Assembly (NCBI GenBank): GCA_947626545.1
Contig: CANQSS010000007.1
Coordinates: 1 to 59,524, forward strand
Length of the DNA stretch: 59,524 nt
Source: an uncultured Akkermansia sp.
Lineage (GTDB): Bacteria; Verrucomicrobiota; Verrucomicrobiia; Verrucomicrobiales; Akkermansiaceae
Direction of reading: 5' to 3'
Of this stretch, positions 36,200 through 45,074 are shown in pieces; position 1 is the first letter of the stretch; each line of letters starts with the position of its first letter. The notes beneath the pieces were generated by a model. That model made no database searches. It saw only the letters and a program-made list of their open reading frames with translations, and was not told where the DNA came from. Position numbers and translations under genes: made by a program.

Positions 36200-39100
36200 A
36201 TGTCCAAGCCCAAACAAGAGCGAATCAGTTTCGGTAAAATCAAAGAAGTCATTCAGCCGCCGAATCTCATTGAGATACAAACCAAATCCTACGAAGAGTT
36301 TCTTCAGCGGTTTACAGCCCCTGGGAAGCGCCTCAAGATGGGGCTGCAGGCTGTGTTGACCGAACATTTCCCGATTGAGAGCTACGACTCGCAGATCCGG
36401 TTGGAGTTTGTATCCTACGAAATATCGCCGCCCAAGACCACCGACTTTGCTTCCATTCGTTCCGGGGAGACGTACAGCTCTTCGCTTTACATTCGCTTCC
36501 GCTTGAAGTGCAATGATTACACCGCTGAGGAGGACGTTTACATGGGCGAGATTCCTATGATCACCGATCGTGGGACATTCGTCATCAATGGAGCAGAGCG
36601 CGTCATTGTCGCTCAGTTGCACCGTTCACCGGGCATCTGCTACGAGAAAACACGCCACGCCAATGGCAAGGAGCTCTACTCTTTCCGCATTATTCCGGAT
36701 CGCGGTTCATGGTTAGAGGTACAGTTCGACACGAACGACCTCATGTACGTGTATCTTGATCGCCGCCGCCGCCGCCGCAAGTTCTTGGCGACTACTTTCT
36801 TGCGTTATCTGGGATATGAGTCGGATCGTTCCATCGTCGAGCAGTTCTACACCATTCAAAAGCTGCGCGTTGCCGATGTGAGCGGTGATGAATTGGAGTA
36901 CCTCGTCCCCTTCGAAGACGTGAAGTTCAGCGAAAAGAATTCCCAACGTCCCGCATCCGTCATTGCTAAGGCATACGAGCCGCTCAGTCTTGCAACCATC
37001 CGCCGCATGCAGGAGCTCGGCATCAAAACCATTGAGGTCATTGACCAGCGCGAGGACGAACTGCTCGTCAAAACTCTTAAAAAGGATCTTTCTTTCGATC
37101 GTGATAGTGCACTCAAGGAAATCTTCCGCAAGTTCCGCCCCGGCGATCCCACCTCTGTGCAGCAGGCTGCCGCGGCTCTCGATCGCCTCTTCCGCGAGGA
37201 GAAGCGTTATGACTTGACCCGGGTGGGACGTTACAAAATTAACCTGAAGCTTGGGCTGGATGTTCCGGAGGATGTCCGTCTTATCCAGCCAATTGACTTC
37301 CTCACTGCAGTCAAGTACTTGTTGCGTCTTCGCCATGGTGAGGGTTCTGTGGATGATATCGATCACTTGGGCAATCGACGAGTGCGCGCGGTGGGTGAAC
37401 TCATCGCTAACCAGTGTCGAGTAGGCTTCGCTCGTACCGAGCGTTTGGTGAAGGAGCGTATGACTCTCTGCGACACCACGCGAAACGATCTGACGCCCAG
37501 CAAGCTCATCAACCCGAAGGCTCTTAGCGCTGTTATCCGCGATTTCTTCGGTCGCAGTCAGCTTTCCCAGTTCATGGATCAGATCAATCCTCTGGCTGAG
37601 CTCACGCATAAGCGTCGTCTCTCCGCTCTTGGTCCGGGCGGTTTGAATCGTGATCGTGCCGGCTTCGAGGTGCGCGACGTGCATCCTTCGCATTACGGAC
37701 GTATCTGCCCCATCGAGACGCCAGAAGGTCCCAATATCGGGCTTATCAACTCCCTTTGCACCTACGCGCGTATCGACGAGTACGGATTCATCGAGACTCC
37801 TTTCCGCAAGGTCAAAACCATTCAGAAAAAGAACAAGAAAGGCGAGGTGACAGACACCGAGGTCGTCATTACCAATGAGGTGGAGTACCTTTCCGCCGAC
37901 AAGGAGGAGTACCATCTCATTGCTCAGGCCAACAACCCCATTGACAATGACAACGGGCATGGCCACTTTGTGAGACCTCGTGTTACCGCACGTGAGCACG
38001 GCGAGTTCATTGAGGTTGATCCCCGCCGCGTGGAGTACATGGACGTGTCTCCCAAGCAGATCATCTCTATTGCTGCCGGTCTCATTCCATTCTTGGAGCA
38101 CGATGATGCTAACCGTGCACTTATGGGTGCCAACATGCAGCGCCAGGGCGTGCCTTTGATGGTCAATCAGGCTCCGCTTGTCGGAACCGGCATTGAGGCC
38201 AAGTGTGCCCGCGATAGTGGCGCCGTCGTTGTGGCTGCAGGTCCCGGTGTTGTGGCCTCCGCAACGGCCGAATATATTGTCACCACCAAAGATGGCGAGC
38301 TTCCTGTGGCTCCCCAGCGTTGGCTGAGCGATCCGGAGAGCATCAAGACGGATCCCGACAAGGGCATCTATGTGTACCAGCTGCGCAAGTTTATGCGGTC
38401 TAACGCTTCGACCTGCATCAACCAACGCCCCATTGTGGCGCGTGGCGATAAGGTGAAGGCCGGCGATGTGTTGGCGGATGGTCCCTGCACGGACGGGGGT
38501 GAGCTCGCTCTCGGTCGTAACGTGCTGGTGGCTTATATGTCTTGGTACGGTTACAACTTCGAAGATGCCATCATCATTTCTGAGCGCTTGGTGCAGGAGG
38601 ACGCCTACACCTCGATCCACATTGAGGAATTCGAGGAGAAGGCACGCGACACCAAACTTGGTCCGGAAGAAATCACCCGCGATATTCCCAACGTTGGTGA
38701 TGAGGCGCTCAAGAACTTGGGCAGTGACGGCGTGGTACGTATCGGCGCCGAGGTAAAGCCCGGCGATATTCTCGTGGGCAAGATCAGCCCGAAGAGCGAA
38801 ACAGATCTCGCCCCGGAGGAGCGTTTGCTGCGCGCCATCTTTGGTGAGAAAGCGGCGGATGTGAAAGATACCTCCCTGCGGGTGCCGCCCGGCACCACGG
38901 GCGTGGTCATGGATGTGCGCATTGTGCGCTCCGTTGCCCCGGGCGCTCCGGAGTTGGATTCCGAGAAAGAAGCCCAGAAACAACGTAAGAAGGTGGATGA
39001 GGAATATGTGCGTGACAAGAAGAACCTCATCGATCTGCTTACGAGCCGGCTTTCCGATCGCTTGCTCGGTGAGAAGATTCCTCTGGAGGTCACTCGCGTG

Positions 39101-40279
39101 GGGTCCGGCGAGGTGCTTATTCCTGCCAATCGCAAAATCACCAAGACGCTTCTTCACAACCTGGCCGAACATCACGACCAAATTGACATGAACGAAAGTC
39201 CGGTGCGCAATCAGATCTTCGAGATCATCAACGCATACGAGCCCCGCTTCCGCGACCTCGACGAAGAGCGTGATCGTAAGCTCGACCAAATTGAGGCCGG
39301 TGCAGAAATGGAACCCGGCGTTGTCACCGAAGTGAAGGTCTATATCGCCACCAAGCGCAAGCTCGGTGTGGGTGATAAGATGGCCGGCCGTCACGGTAAC
39401 AAGGGCGTGTGTTCTCGTGTGCTCCCCGTGGAGGATATGCCCTACTTGGAAGATGGTACCCCGGTGGATATCATCCTCAATCCTCTCGGCGTGCCTTCTC
39501 GCATGAACGTGGGACAGGTGCTTGAGGCTCACTTGGGTGTAGCGGCCAAGGCACTCGGGTTCAAAGTTGCGACCCCCGTGTTCGATGGTATCGACGAGAC
39601 CAAGATATGGGACTACATGAGTCAGGCCAAGAAGGTGCCAGGCTTCACATGGGTCGGCGATGGCAAGGATGGTACTGTGGCCGGCAAGAGCCGCCTCATT
39701 GATGGCCTCACCGGTGAGTATTTCCACTACCCCGTGGTGGTCGGTTACACCTATATGCTCAAATTGAACCACCTTGTTGCCGACAAGGTGCACGCTCGTG
39801 CCGTTGGCACCTACTCGCTTGTCACTCAGCAGCCGCTGGGTGGTAAGGCTCAGCATGGTGGCCAGCGCTTCGGCGAGATGGAGGTGTGGGCCATGGAGGC
39901 TTACGGCGCTGCGTACACGTTACAGGAGTTGCTCACTGTCAAATCTGACGATGTGCAGGGACGCACCCGCATTTACGAGAATATCGTGCGCGGCGACAAC
40001 TCGCTGGAGGCTGGTACGCCGGAGTCCTTCAACGTGCTCATCAAGGAAATGCAAGCGCTCTGCTTGAATGTGCAGCCGATCGAGAAGCGGTATCATGATG
40101 GCTCGAATCCTCAGGAGGTGGATGTCTTCCAAGTGCTGGCTGATGTGGCTGACGAGGAAGAGATCGAGAAGGATGTGCAGGATTACGAGGATATGATTGA
40201 GATTCGCCTGGACGGCTCGGAACCCGATCTTTCCAATCCCATCGACCTGCATGCAGATGATGATGAAAATGATCGCTAA
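36200..40279 (+). CDS. rpoB: DNA-directed RNA polymerase subunit beta
   Basis: 1,359 residues, normal size. Conserved blocks: GTFVINGAERVIVAQLHRSP, the rifampicin region SQLSQFMDQINPLAELTHKR near 450, GFEVRDVHPSHYGRICPIE, GYNFEDAIIISERLV near 785, KMAGRHGNKGVCSRV near 1061 and GGKAQHGGQRFGEMEVWA near the C-terminus. In E. coli numbering residue 518 of the rifampicin region is Ile instead of Asn; S531 and H526 are unchanged. Catalytic core of transcription, paired with rpoC 34 bp downstream. The ATG has no Shine-Dalgarno site. Confidence 0.99.
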   Translation: MSKPKQERISFGKIKEVIQPPNLIEIQTKSYEEFLQRFTAPGKRLKMGLQAVLTEHFPIESYDSQIRLEFVSYEISPPKTTDFASIRSGETYSSSLYIRFRLKCNDYTAEEDVYMGEIPMITDRGTFVINGAERVIVAQLHRSPGICYEKTRHANGKELYSFRIIPDRGSWLEVQFDTNDLMYVYLDRRRRRRKFLATTFLRYLGYESDRSIVEQFYTIQKLRVADVSGDELEYLVPFEDVKFSEKNSQRPASVIAKAYEPLSLATIRRMQELGIKTIEVIDQREDELLVKTLKKDLSFDRDSALKEIFRKFRPGDPTSVQQAAAALDRLFREEKRYDLTRVGRYKINLKLGLDVPEDVRLIQPIDFLTAVKYLLRLRHGEGSVDDIDHLGNRRVRAVGELIANQCRVGFARTERLVKERMTLCDTTRNDLTPSKLINPKALSAVIRDFFGRSQLSQFMDQINPLAELTHKRRLSALGPGGLNRDRAGFEVRDVHPSHYGRICPIETPEGPNIGLINSLCTYARIDEYGFIETPFRKVKTIQKKNKKGEVTDTEVVITNEVEYLSADKEEYHLIAQANNPIDNDNGHGHFVRPRVTAREHGEFIEVDPRRVEYMDVSPKQIISIAAGLIPFLEHDDANRALMGANMQRQGVPLMVNQAPLVGTGIEAKCARDSGAVVVAAGPGVVASATAEYIVTTKDGELPVAPQRWLSDPESIKTDPDKGIYVYQLRKFMRSNASTCINQRPIVARGDKVKAGDVLADGPCTDGGELALGRNVLVAYMSWYGYNFEDAIIISERLVQEDAYTSIHIEEFEEKARDTKLGPEEITRDIPNVGDEALKNLGSDGVVRIGAEVKPGDILVGKISPKSETDLAPEERLLRAIFGEKAADVKDTSLRVPPGTTGVVMDVRIVRSVAPGAPELDSEKEAQKQRKKVDEEYVRDKKNLIDLLTSRLSDRLLGEKIPLEVTRVGSGEVLIPANRKITKTLLHNLAEHHDQIDMNESPVRNQIFEIINAYEPRFRDLDEERDRKLDQIEAGAEMEPGVVTEVKVYIATKRKLGVGDKMAGRHGNKGVCSRVLPVEDMPYLEDGTPVDIILNPLGVPSRMNVGQVLEAHLGVAAKALGFKVATPVFDGIDETKIWDYMSQAKKVPGFTWVGDGKDGTVAGKSRLIDGLTGEYFHYPVVVGYTYMLKLNHLVADKVHARAVGTYSLVTQQPLGGKAQHGGQRFGEMEVWAMEAYGAAYTLQELLTVKSDDVQGRTRIYENIVRGDNSLEAGTPESFNVLIKEMQALCLNVQPIEKRYHDGSNPQEVDVFQVLADVADEEEIEKDVQDYEDMIEIRLDGSEPDLSNPIDLHADDDENDR

Positions 40280-40313
40280 TCCCTGATAAAACAACCTTCA
40301 ATCTCTTACATTT

Positions 40314-43300
40314 ATGTCTCAAGCCGATATTAACAACGAGAAGCCCAAAAACTTCGACCAGGTTTGCATCACCGTGGCTAGCCCGGATGACATCCGTCGC
40401 TGGTCCAGCGGCGAGGTGAAAAATCCGGAGACCATCAACTACCGCACTTTCAAACCGGAGCGCGGTGGCCTTTTCTGCGAGCGTATTTTCGGTCCCACCC
40501 GTGACATGGAGTGTTCTTGCGGTCGTTACAAAAGAGCCAAGAATAAGGGGATGATTTGCGATCGCTGCGGGGTGGAGGTCACCTCCTCCCGCGTTCGCCG
40601 CGAGCGCATGGGGCACATCAATTTGGCTGTGCCTGTCACCCACATTTGGTTCTACAAGTGCATGCCAAGCCGGATAGGTCTCATGCTGGACCTCACAGCA
40701 AAGGACCTAGAGCGCATTATCTACTACGAGGATTACATCGTCATTGATCCGCATGGTGTGAATGGTATTGAGCGAGGGCAGATCCTCAGCGAGCAGCAAT
40801 ACGAGGAGATTGTGGAGGACTACGGTGATGATGCTCCTGAGGCTGCCATGGGCGCCGTGGCCATACAGCGCTTGCTGGAGACCATTGACTTGGATGCTCT
40901 CATTGACCAATTGCGCCGTGAAATGGAGAAGACGAACTCCAAGCAGAACAAGCGTAAAATCGCCAAACGCCTGCAACTGGCTCAGGGGTTCCGCAGCAGC
41001 GGCTGCCATCCGGAGTGGATGGTGCTCACGGTGCTGCCGGTCATCCCGCCGGATCTGCGTCCGCTCGTTCCTCTGCCCGGTGGGCGTTTCGCCACCAGCG
41101 ATCTCAATGACCTCTATCGCCGCGTGATCAATCGCAATAATCGACTCGTCGAGCTGGCTTCCCTCCAGACTCCGGAGGTTATTCGTCGCAATGAGATGCG
41201 CATGCTGCAGGAGGCCGTGGATGCCCTCTTCGACAACGGTCGCCATGGGCGTCATGTCACTGGCGCAGGCAATCGTCCGCTCAAATCGCTTTCGGACATG
41301 CTTAAAGGAAAGAGCGGGCGTTTCCGTCAGAATTTGCTTGGCAAGCGCGTGGACTACTCGGGTCGTTCGGTGATTGTGATTGGTCCGAACCTGAAGATGA
41401 ATCAGTGTGGCTTGCCCAAGAAAATGGCACTTACGCTTTTTGAGCCTTTCATCATCCATCGCTTGAAGGAGCTCGGCTACGTGCATACGGTGCGTTCGGC
41501 CAAGAAGATGATTGACCGCAAGGAGACGGTGGTGTGGGATATCCTAGAGGAGGTGACCAAGGGACACCCTGTGTTCCTGAACCGTGCTCCGACGTTGCAC
41601 CGTCTCTCGATTCAGGCATTCGAGCCTGTACTCATCGAGGGTTCAGCCATTCGTCTGCACCCGTTGGTGTGCACGGGGTACAATGCTGACTTCGATGGAG
41701 ACCAGATGGCTGTGCACGTTCCTCTTTCCGTGGAAGCTCAGTTGGAGGCGCGCCTGCTCATGCTTGCGCCCAACAACATCTTCTCTCCGGCTTCCGGTAA
41801 ACCTATTTCCACCCCGACGCAGGATATTATTCTGGGTGCGTACTACCTCACCCATACCCGCGCCAAAATTGTGAAGGAGAATCAGGACAATCAGCACCTG
41901 CTTCCTCTCTTTGAGTCGATTTCCGAGGTGGAGTTTGCCATTGCTTCCCGCAAAATTGGGTACCACGATTGGATTCGCCTTAAAAACCCCGACTACGGTA
42001 AGTCGGGCAAGGAGCTTGAACGCCTTTCTTTCAACCAGGAGAATGTTGATAAGAAAACCATCGTCACAACTGCGGGACGAGTGCGCTTCAACGAAATTTG
42101 GCCCAACGAGATTGGCTACATCAACCGCAACGTGGGTAAAAAGCAGCTCGGTGAAATTATCTGGCGTTGCTATCAGACCTGCGGTCAGAAGCGTACGGTG
42201 GAGACCTTGGACGCCCTGAAGGCTCTCGGCTACAAAGAGGCTACGCGTTCCGGGTGCTCCATCGGCATTGTGGACATGGTGGAGCCGGAGAGCAAGGATG
42301 CCCTCATTGCAGAGGCGTACAACGAGGTGACCAAGGTAACAGAACAGTATGAAGAGGGCCTTATCACCAACGGCGAACGCTACGAAAAAGTCGTGAATAT
42401 TTGGTCTTCCACCACGGATGCCATTCAGAAGGAATTGTACACCAAGCTGGAGTACAATGATGGTTCTGCTGTGGCCAATCCGCTCTTCATGATGGTGGAC
42501 TCCGGGGCTCGTGGTAACAAGGCTCAGATCAAGCAGCTCTCCGGTATGCGCGGCCTTATGGCTAAACCTTCCGGTGAAATTATTGAGCGTCCCATCACCT
42601 CCAATTTCCGTGAAGGTCTCTCTGTGTTGGAGTACTTCATCTCCACACACGGCGCTCGCAAGGGCTTGGCCGATACGGCTCTGAAGACTGCTGACTCCGG
42701 TTACATGACCCGTAAGCTTGTCGATGTGGCTCAGGACGTCATCGTGCGTGATGAGGACTGCGGCACTGACAATGGTATCGTGATGACTGCCATTTACGAT
42801 GGCGAGGATGAGATAGCCACGCTTGCCTCCCGTATATACGGTCGCGTCACCTGCGACGACATCGTGGATCCCACCACGAAGCAAGTCATTGTGGCCAAAA
42901 ATGAGATCATCACCGATGAAGCGGCCAAGCAAGTCGAGAAGGTGGGCATTGAGAAAGTGCGTGTGCGTTCCGTGTTGACCTGCGAATTGGGCAAGGGTTG
43001 CTGCGCGAAGTGCTACGGCTTGAATCTGGCGACCGGTTTGCCGGTGAAGGTGGGTGAGGCTGTGGGTATCATCGCGGCTCAGTCCATCGGCGAGCCCGGC
43101 ACCCAGCTCACCATGCGCACCTTCCACGTGGGCGGCACCGCTACGGCAACCACCAATCGACCGGAGTTCGTCGCGAAGACAGCTGGTCGTGTCATCTACG
43201 ATGAAAATCTTCGCGATCGCTGCGTGGAGGACGAGAACGGCAACAACGTTGTGCTCTGCAAGAACGGCAGCGTGAAGATTTACGACGCCGAGGGCAAGGA

Positions 43301-44579
43301 GCAGGAGGCTTATCAGCTCGCGATGGGTGCCGTGCTGCATGTCAAGGATGGGCAGCAGATCAAGGCGCAGACTCTCATTGCCGAATGGGATCCTTTCGCC
43401 ATCCCCGTCATTGCCGAAGTCGGCGGTACGGTGGAGTTCGAGGACATGATTGAGGGTATTACTTGCCGTACAGAGGCTGGTCACACGGAGTCAGGTAAGG
43501 GTACCACGGTCATCATTGACCACCGTCAGGATCTTGCCCCTCGCATTATTGTGCACACCGGCAAGGGTGATAAGGACAAGCCTCGCGTGTATTCAATTCC
43601 CACCGGCGCTTACCTCGCTGTCTCTAATAAGCAGAAGATTTCTGCCGGTACTCAGATCGCCAAGACGCCCCGTAAGGTGCAGAAGACGAACGATATTACC
43701 GGCGGTCTCCCGCGTGTGGCTGAGCTCTTTGAGGCTCGCCGCCCGAAGGATACCTGCGTCCTTGCAGAGATTAACGGTATTGTGGCCATTGACGACGCCA
43801 TGATTCGCGGCAAGAAGGTGGTTACGGTCTATCGCGATGCCGAGGCGCGTGATGCGGCTAAATCCCGCAAGCGCTCGACCAAGCTCTCTGAAAAGGATGA
43901 GAATGATGGCATGATTTCCCACAAGCACCTCGTCCCCATGGACCGCCATATCATCGTGCATGACGGTGACTTTGTACACGCTGGCGAGCCTCTCTCCGAC
44001 GGTTCTGAAGCTTCGGACGAGATTCTGCGCATCTGCGGTAAGGAAGCCTTGCAGGAGCACCTCGTCAACAAGGTGCAGCAGGTGTACCGTGTGCAGGGTG
44101 TGGAAATCAACGACAAGCATGTGGAGATCATCGTATCCCAGATGCTGCGCAAGGTTCGCGTCAAGGATCCCGGCGATACCGGGTTGCTTTGGGGTGACGA
44201 GGTGGATCGTTCCGCCTTTGTGCGCATCAACAAGGAGACCGTCGAAATGAATGGTCGCCCGGCTGAGAGTGAGCCCGTGCTGCTTGGTATCACCAAGGCT
44301 TCTCTTAAGACGGATTCCTTCATCTCCGCCGCCTCTTTCCAGGACACGACGCGCGTCCTCACGGAGGCTGCCACGCTCGGTAAGACCGACCAACTGGAGG
44401 GCTTCAAGGAAAACGTCATCCTCGGCCACCTTATTCCGGCCGGCACGGGCTTTTCCAAGTATCGCAACATCGTTGTGGAACCTGCTCCGGGCGCTACCCC
44501 CATTCCCCGAGCCTCCTACGATGTCGATGAGGAGGTCTCGTCTCCGGATGATACGATCTCGGTTGGCGCTGAGGACTAA
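40314..44579 (+). CDS. rpoC: DNA-directed RNA polymerase subunit beta'
   Basis: 1,421 residues. The first zinc site is CSCGRYK plus CDRCG near 65-85; [19 protein letters not shown] follows; the catalytic magnesium loop [15 protein letters not shown] is near 457; the second zinc set ([19 protein letters not shown]) is near 815-900; and [15 protein letters not shown] is close by. The C-terminal region ([19 protein letters not shown]) is standard. A terminator follows directly. Confidence 0.99.
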   Translation: MSQADINNEKPKNFDQVCITVASPDDIRRWSSGEVKNPETINYRTFKPERGGLFCERIFGPTRDMECSCGRYKRAKNKGMICDRCGVEVTSSRVRRERMGHINLAVPVTHIWFYKCMPSRIGLMLDLTAKDLERIIYYEDYIVIDPHGVNGIERGQILSEQQYEEIVEDYGDDAPEAAMGAVAIQRLLETIDLDALIDQLRREMEKTNSKQNKRKIAKRLQLAQGFRSSGCHPEWMVLTVLPVIPPDLRPLVPLPGGRFATSDLNDLYRRVINRNNRLVELASLQTPEVIRRNEMRMLQEAVDALFDNGRHGRHVTGAGNRPLKSLSDMLKGKSGRFRQNLLGKRVDYSGRSVIVIGPNLKMNQCGLPKKMALTLFEPFIIHRLKELGYVHTVRSAKKMIDRKETVVWDILEEVTKGHPVFLNRAPTLHRLSIQAFEPVLIEGSAIRLHPLVCTGYNADFDGDQMAVHVPLSVEAQLEARLLMLAPNNIFSPASGKPISTPTQDIILGAYYLTHTRAKIVKENQDNQHLLPLFESISEVEFAIASRKIGYHDWIRLKNPDYGKSGKELERLSFNQENVDKKTIVTTAGRVRFNEIWPNEIGYINRNVGKKQLGEIIWRCYQTCGQKRTVETLDALKALGYKEATRSGCSIGIVDMVEPESKDALIAEAYNEVTKVTEQYEEGLITNGERYEKVVNIWSSTTDAIQKELYTKLEYNDGSAVANPLFMMVDSGARGNKAQIKQLSGMRGLMAKPSGEIIERPITSNFREGLSVLEYFISTHGARKGLADTALKTADSGYMTRKLVDVAQDVIVRDEDCGTDNGIVMTAIYDGEDEIATLASRIYGRVTCDDIVDPTTKQVIVAKNEIITDEAAKQVEKVGIEKVRVRSVLTCELGKGCCAKCYGLNLATGLPVKVGEAVGIIAAQSIGEPGTQLTMRTFHVGGTATATTNRPEFVAKTAGRVIYDENLRDRCVEDENGNNVVLCKNGSVKIYDAEGKEQEAYQLAMGAVLHVKDGQQIKAQTLIAEWDPFAIPVIAEVGGTVEFEDMIEGITCRTEAGHTESGKGTTVIIDHRQDLAPRIIVHTGKGDKDKPRVYSIPTGAYLAVSNKQKISAGTQIAKTPRKVQKTNDITGGLPRVAELFEARRPKDTCVLAEINGIVAIDDAMIRGKKVVTVYRDAEARDAAKSRKRSTKLSEKDENDGMISHKHLVPMDRHIIVHDGDFVHAGEPLSDGSEASDEILRICGKEALQEHLVNKVQQVYRVQGVEINDKHVEIIVSQMLRKVRVKDPGDTGLLWGDEVDRSAFVRINKETVEMNGRPAESEPVLLGITKASLKTDSFISAASFQDTTRVLTEAATLGKTDQLEGFKENVILGHLIPAGTGFSKYRNIVVEPAPGATPIPRASYDVDEEVSSPDDTISVGAED

Positions 44580-44601
44580 TCCACTCGTTTAACTTTCTTT
44601 C

Positions 44602-44637
44602 CCGCCCGCCTCCTATCCTCGGGAGGCGGGCGGTTTT
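44602..44637 (+). terminator. Intrinsic terminator of the rpoBC operon
   Basis: A 12-bp GC-rich stem CCGCCCGCCTCC / GGAGGCGGGCGG with an 8-base loop and TTTT, starting 22 bp after the rpoC stop. Confidence 0.92.
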
Positions 44638-44809
44638 GAATTCTTTGCTTTGACGACGGATGCCTTTGCTCGTCATTCTCTTACGCTTTCGACTCATCGT
44701 CAAATTTGTCCAAACAACAACAATTTTGACAACACAATAAATAAAACGACTTTTTATTAGTTTGATGCAATAGATCCTTTATTTTTAATAAATAAAAAAT
44801 AAGGAGCCA
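44638..44809. other. AT-rich promoter region of the first autotransporter
   Basis: No gene. The stretch from 44700 is strongly AT-rich with TTGACA at 44726-44731, but no well-placed -10 box. The promoter for the autotransporter leader is expected here. Confidence 0.5.
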
Positions 44810-45003
44810 GTACATCTCTTTTCGAAAGCGATGTCCAGAAAAAATATTGCCATCTTCCATTTTCCTAGCGAGTTAGCATCAAAGTATCTCCGAATTTTTG
44901 GAAGAAGCTCAAGTGAAAAAATGAGGGATGAATCTCATAAGGCTTTTTTTAATGAGTTAATAACACAAGTCGATGCGTACATCGCTTTCGAAAAGAGATA
45001 TAC
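44810..45003 (+). ncRNA. Leader with long inverted repeat, copy 1 (upstream of first autotransporter)
   Basis: Arms 44814-44834 and 44979-44999 are perfect 21-bp reverse complements (ATCTCTTTTCGAAAGCGATG with its complement), extendable to 25 bp with one mismatch, and enclose about 145 bases. The second copy at 48064-48257 keeps perfect pairing although two pairs differ (T:A to G:C and C:G to T:A), which is compensatory change. This points to a folded RNA leader or a paired DNA element with selection on pairing. The ATG lies about 70 bases after the right arm in both copies. A MITE with matching ends is the main alternative. Confidence 0.6.
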
Positions 45004-45064
45004 TTTCCTCCGTACCGAGGCTTTCGTGAAAATACGACGAGGGCCGAGGAAGAAATCATACTAA
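44831..45064 (+). CDS. Doubtful 77-codon ORF inside the leader
   Basis: The ORF starts MSRKNIAIFHFPSELASKYL and ends in RRGPRKKSY, 10 bp before the autotransporter. In the homologous second leader (48083 onward) the same frame breaks after about 28 codons, and the similarity between copies is not codon-like. It is therefore probably not a protein gene, but a basic leader peptide cannot be excluded. Confidence 0.25.
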   Translation: MSRKNIAIFHFPSELASKYLRIFGRSSSEKMRDESHKAFFNELITQVDAYIAFEKRYTFLRTEAFVKIRRGPRKKSY

Positions 45065-45074
45065 AAACATTCCT

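Noticed and set aside
36713..39856. 1,047-codon minus-strand frame across rpoB
   Set aside because: Antisense shadow of a highly biased coding sequence; rpoB on the plus strand is unambiguous.
41643..43484. 613-codon minus-strand frame across rpoC, and a 417-codon one across tuf (31255-32508)
   Set aside because: Both mirror conserved genes and have His/Leu/Arg-rich composition typical of antisense frames.
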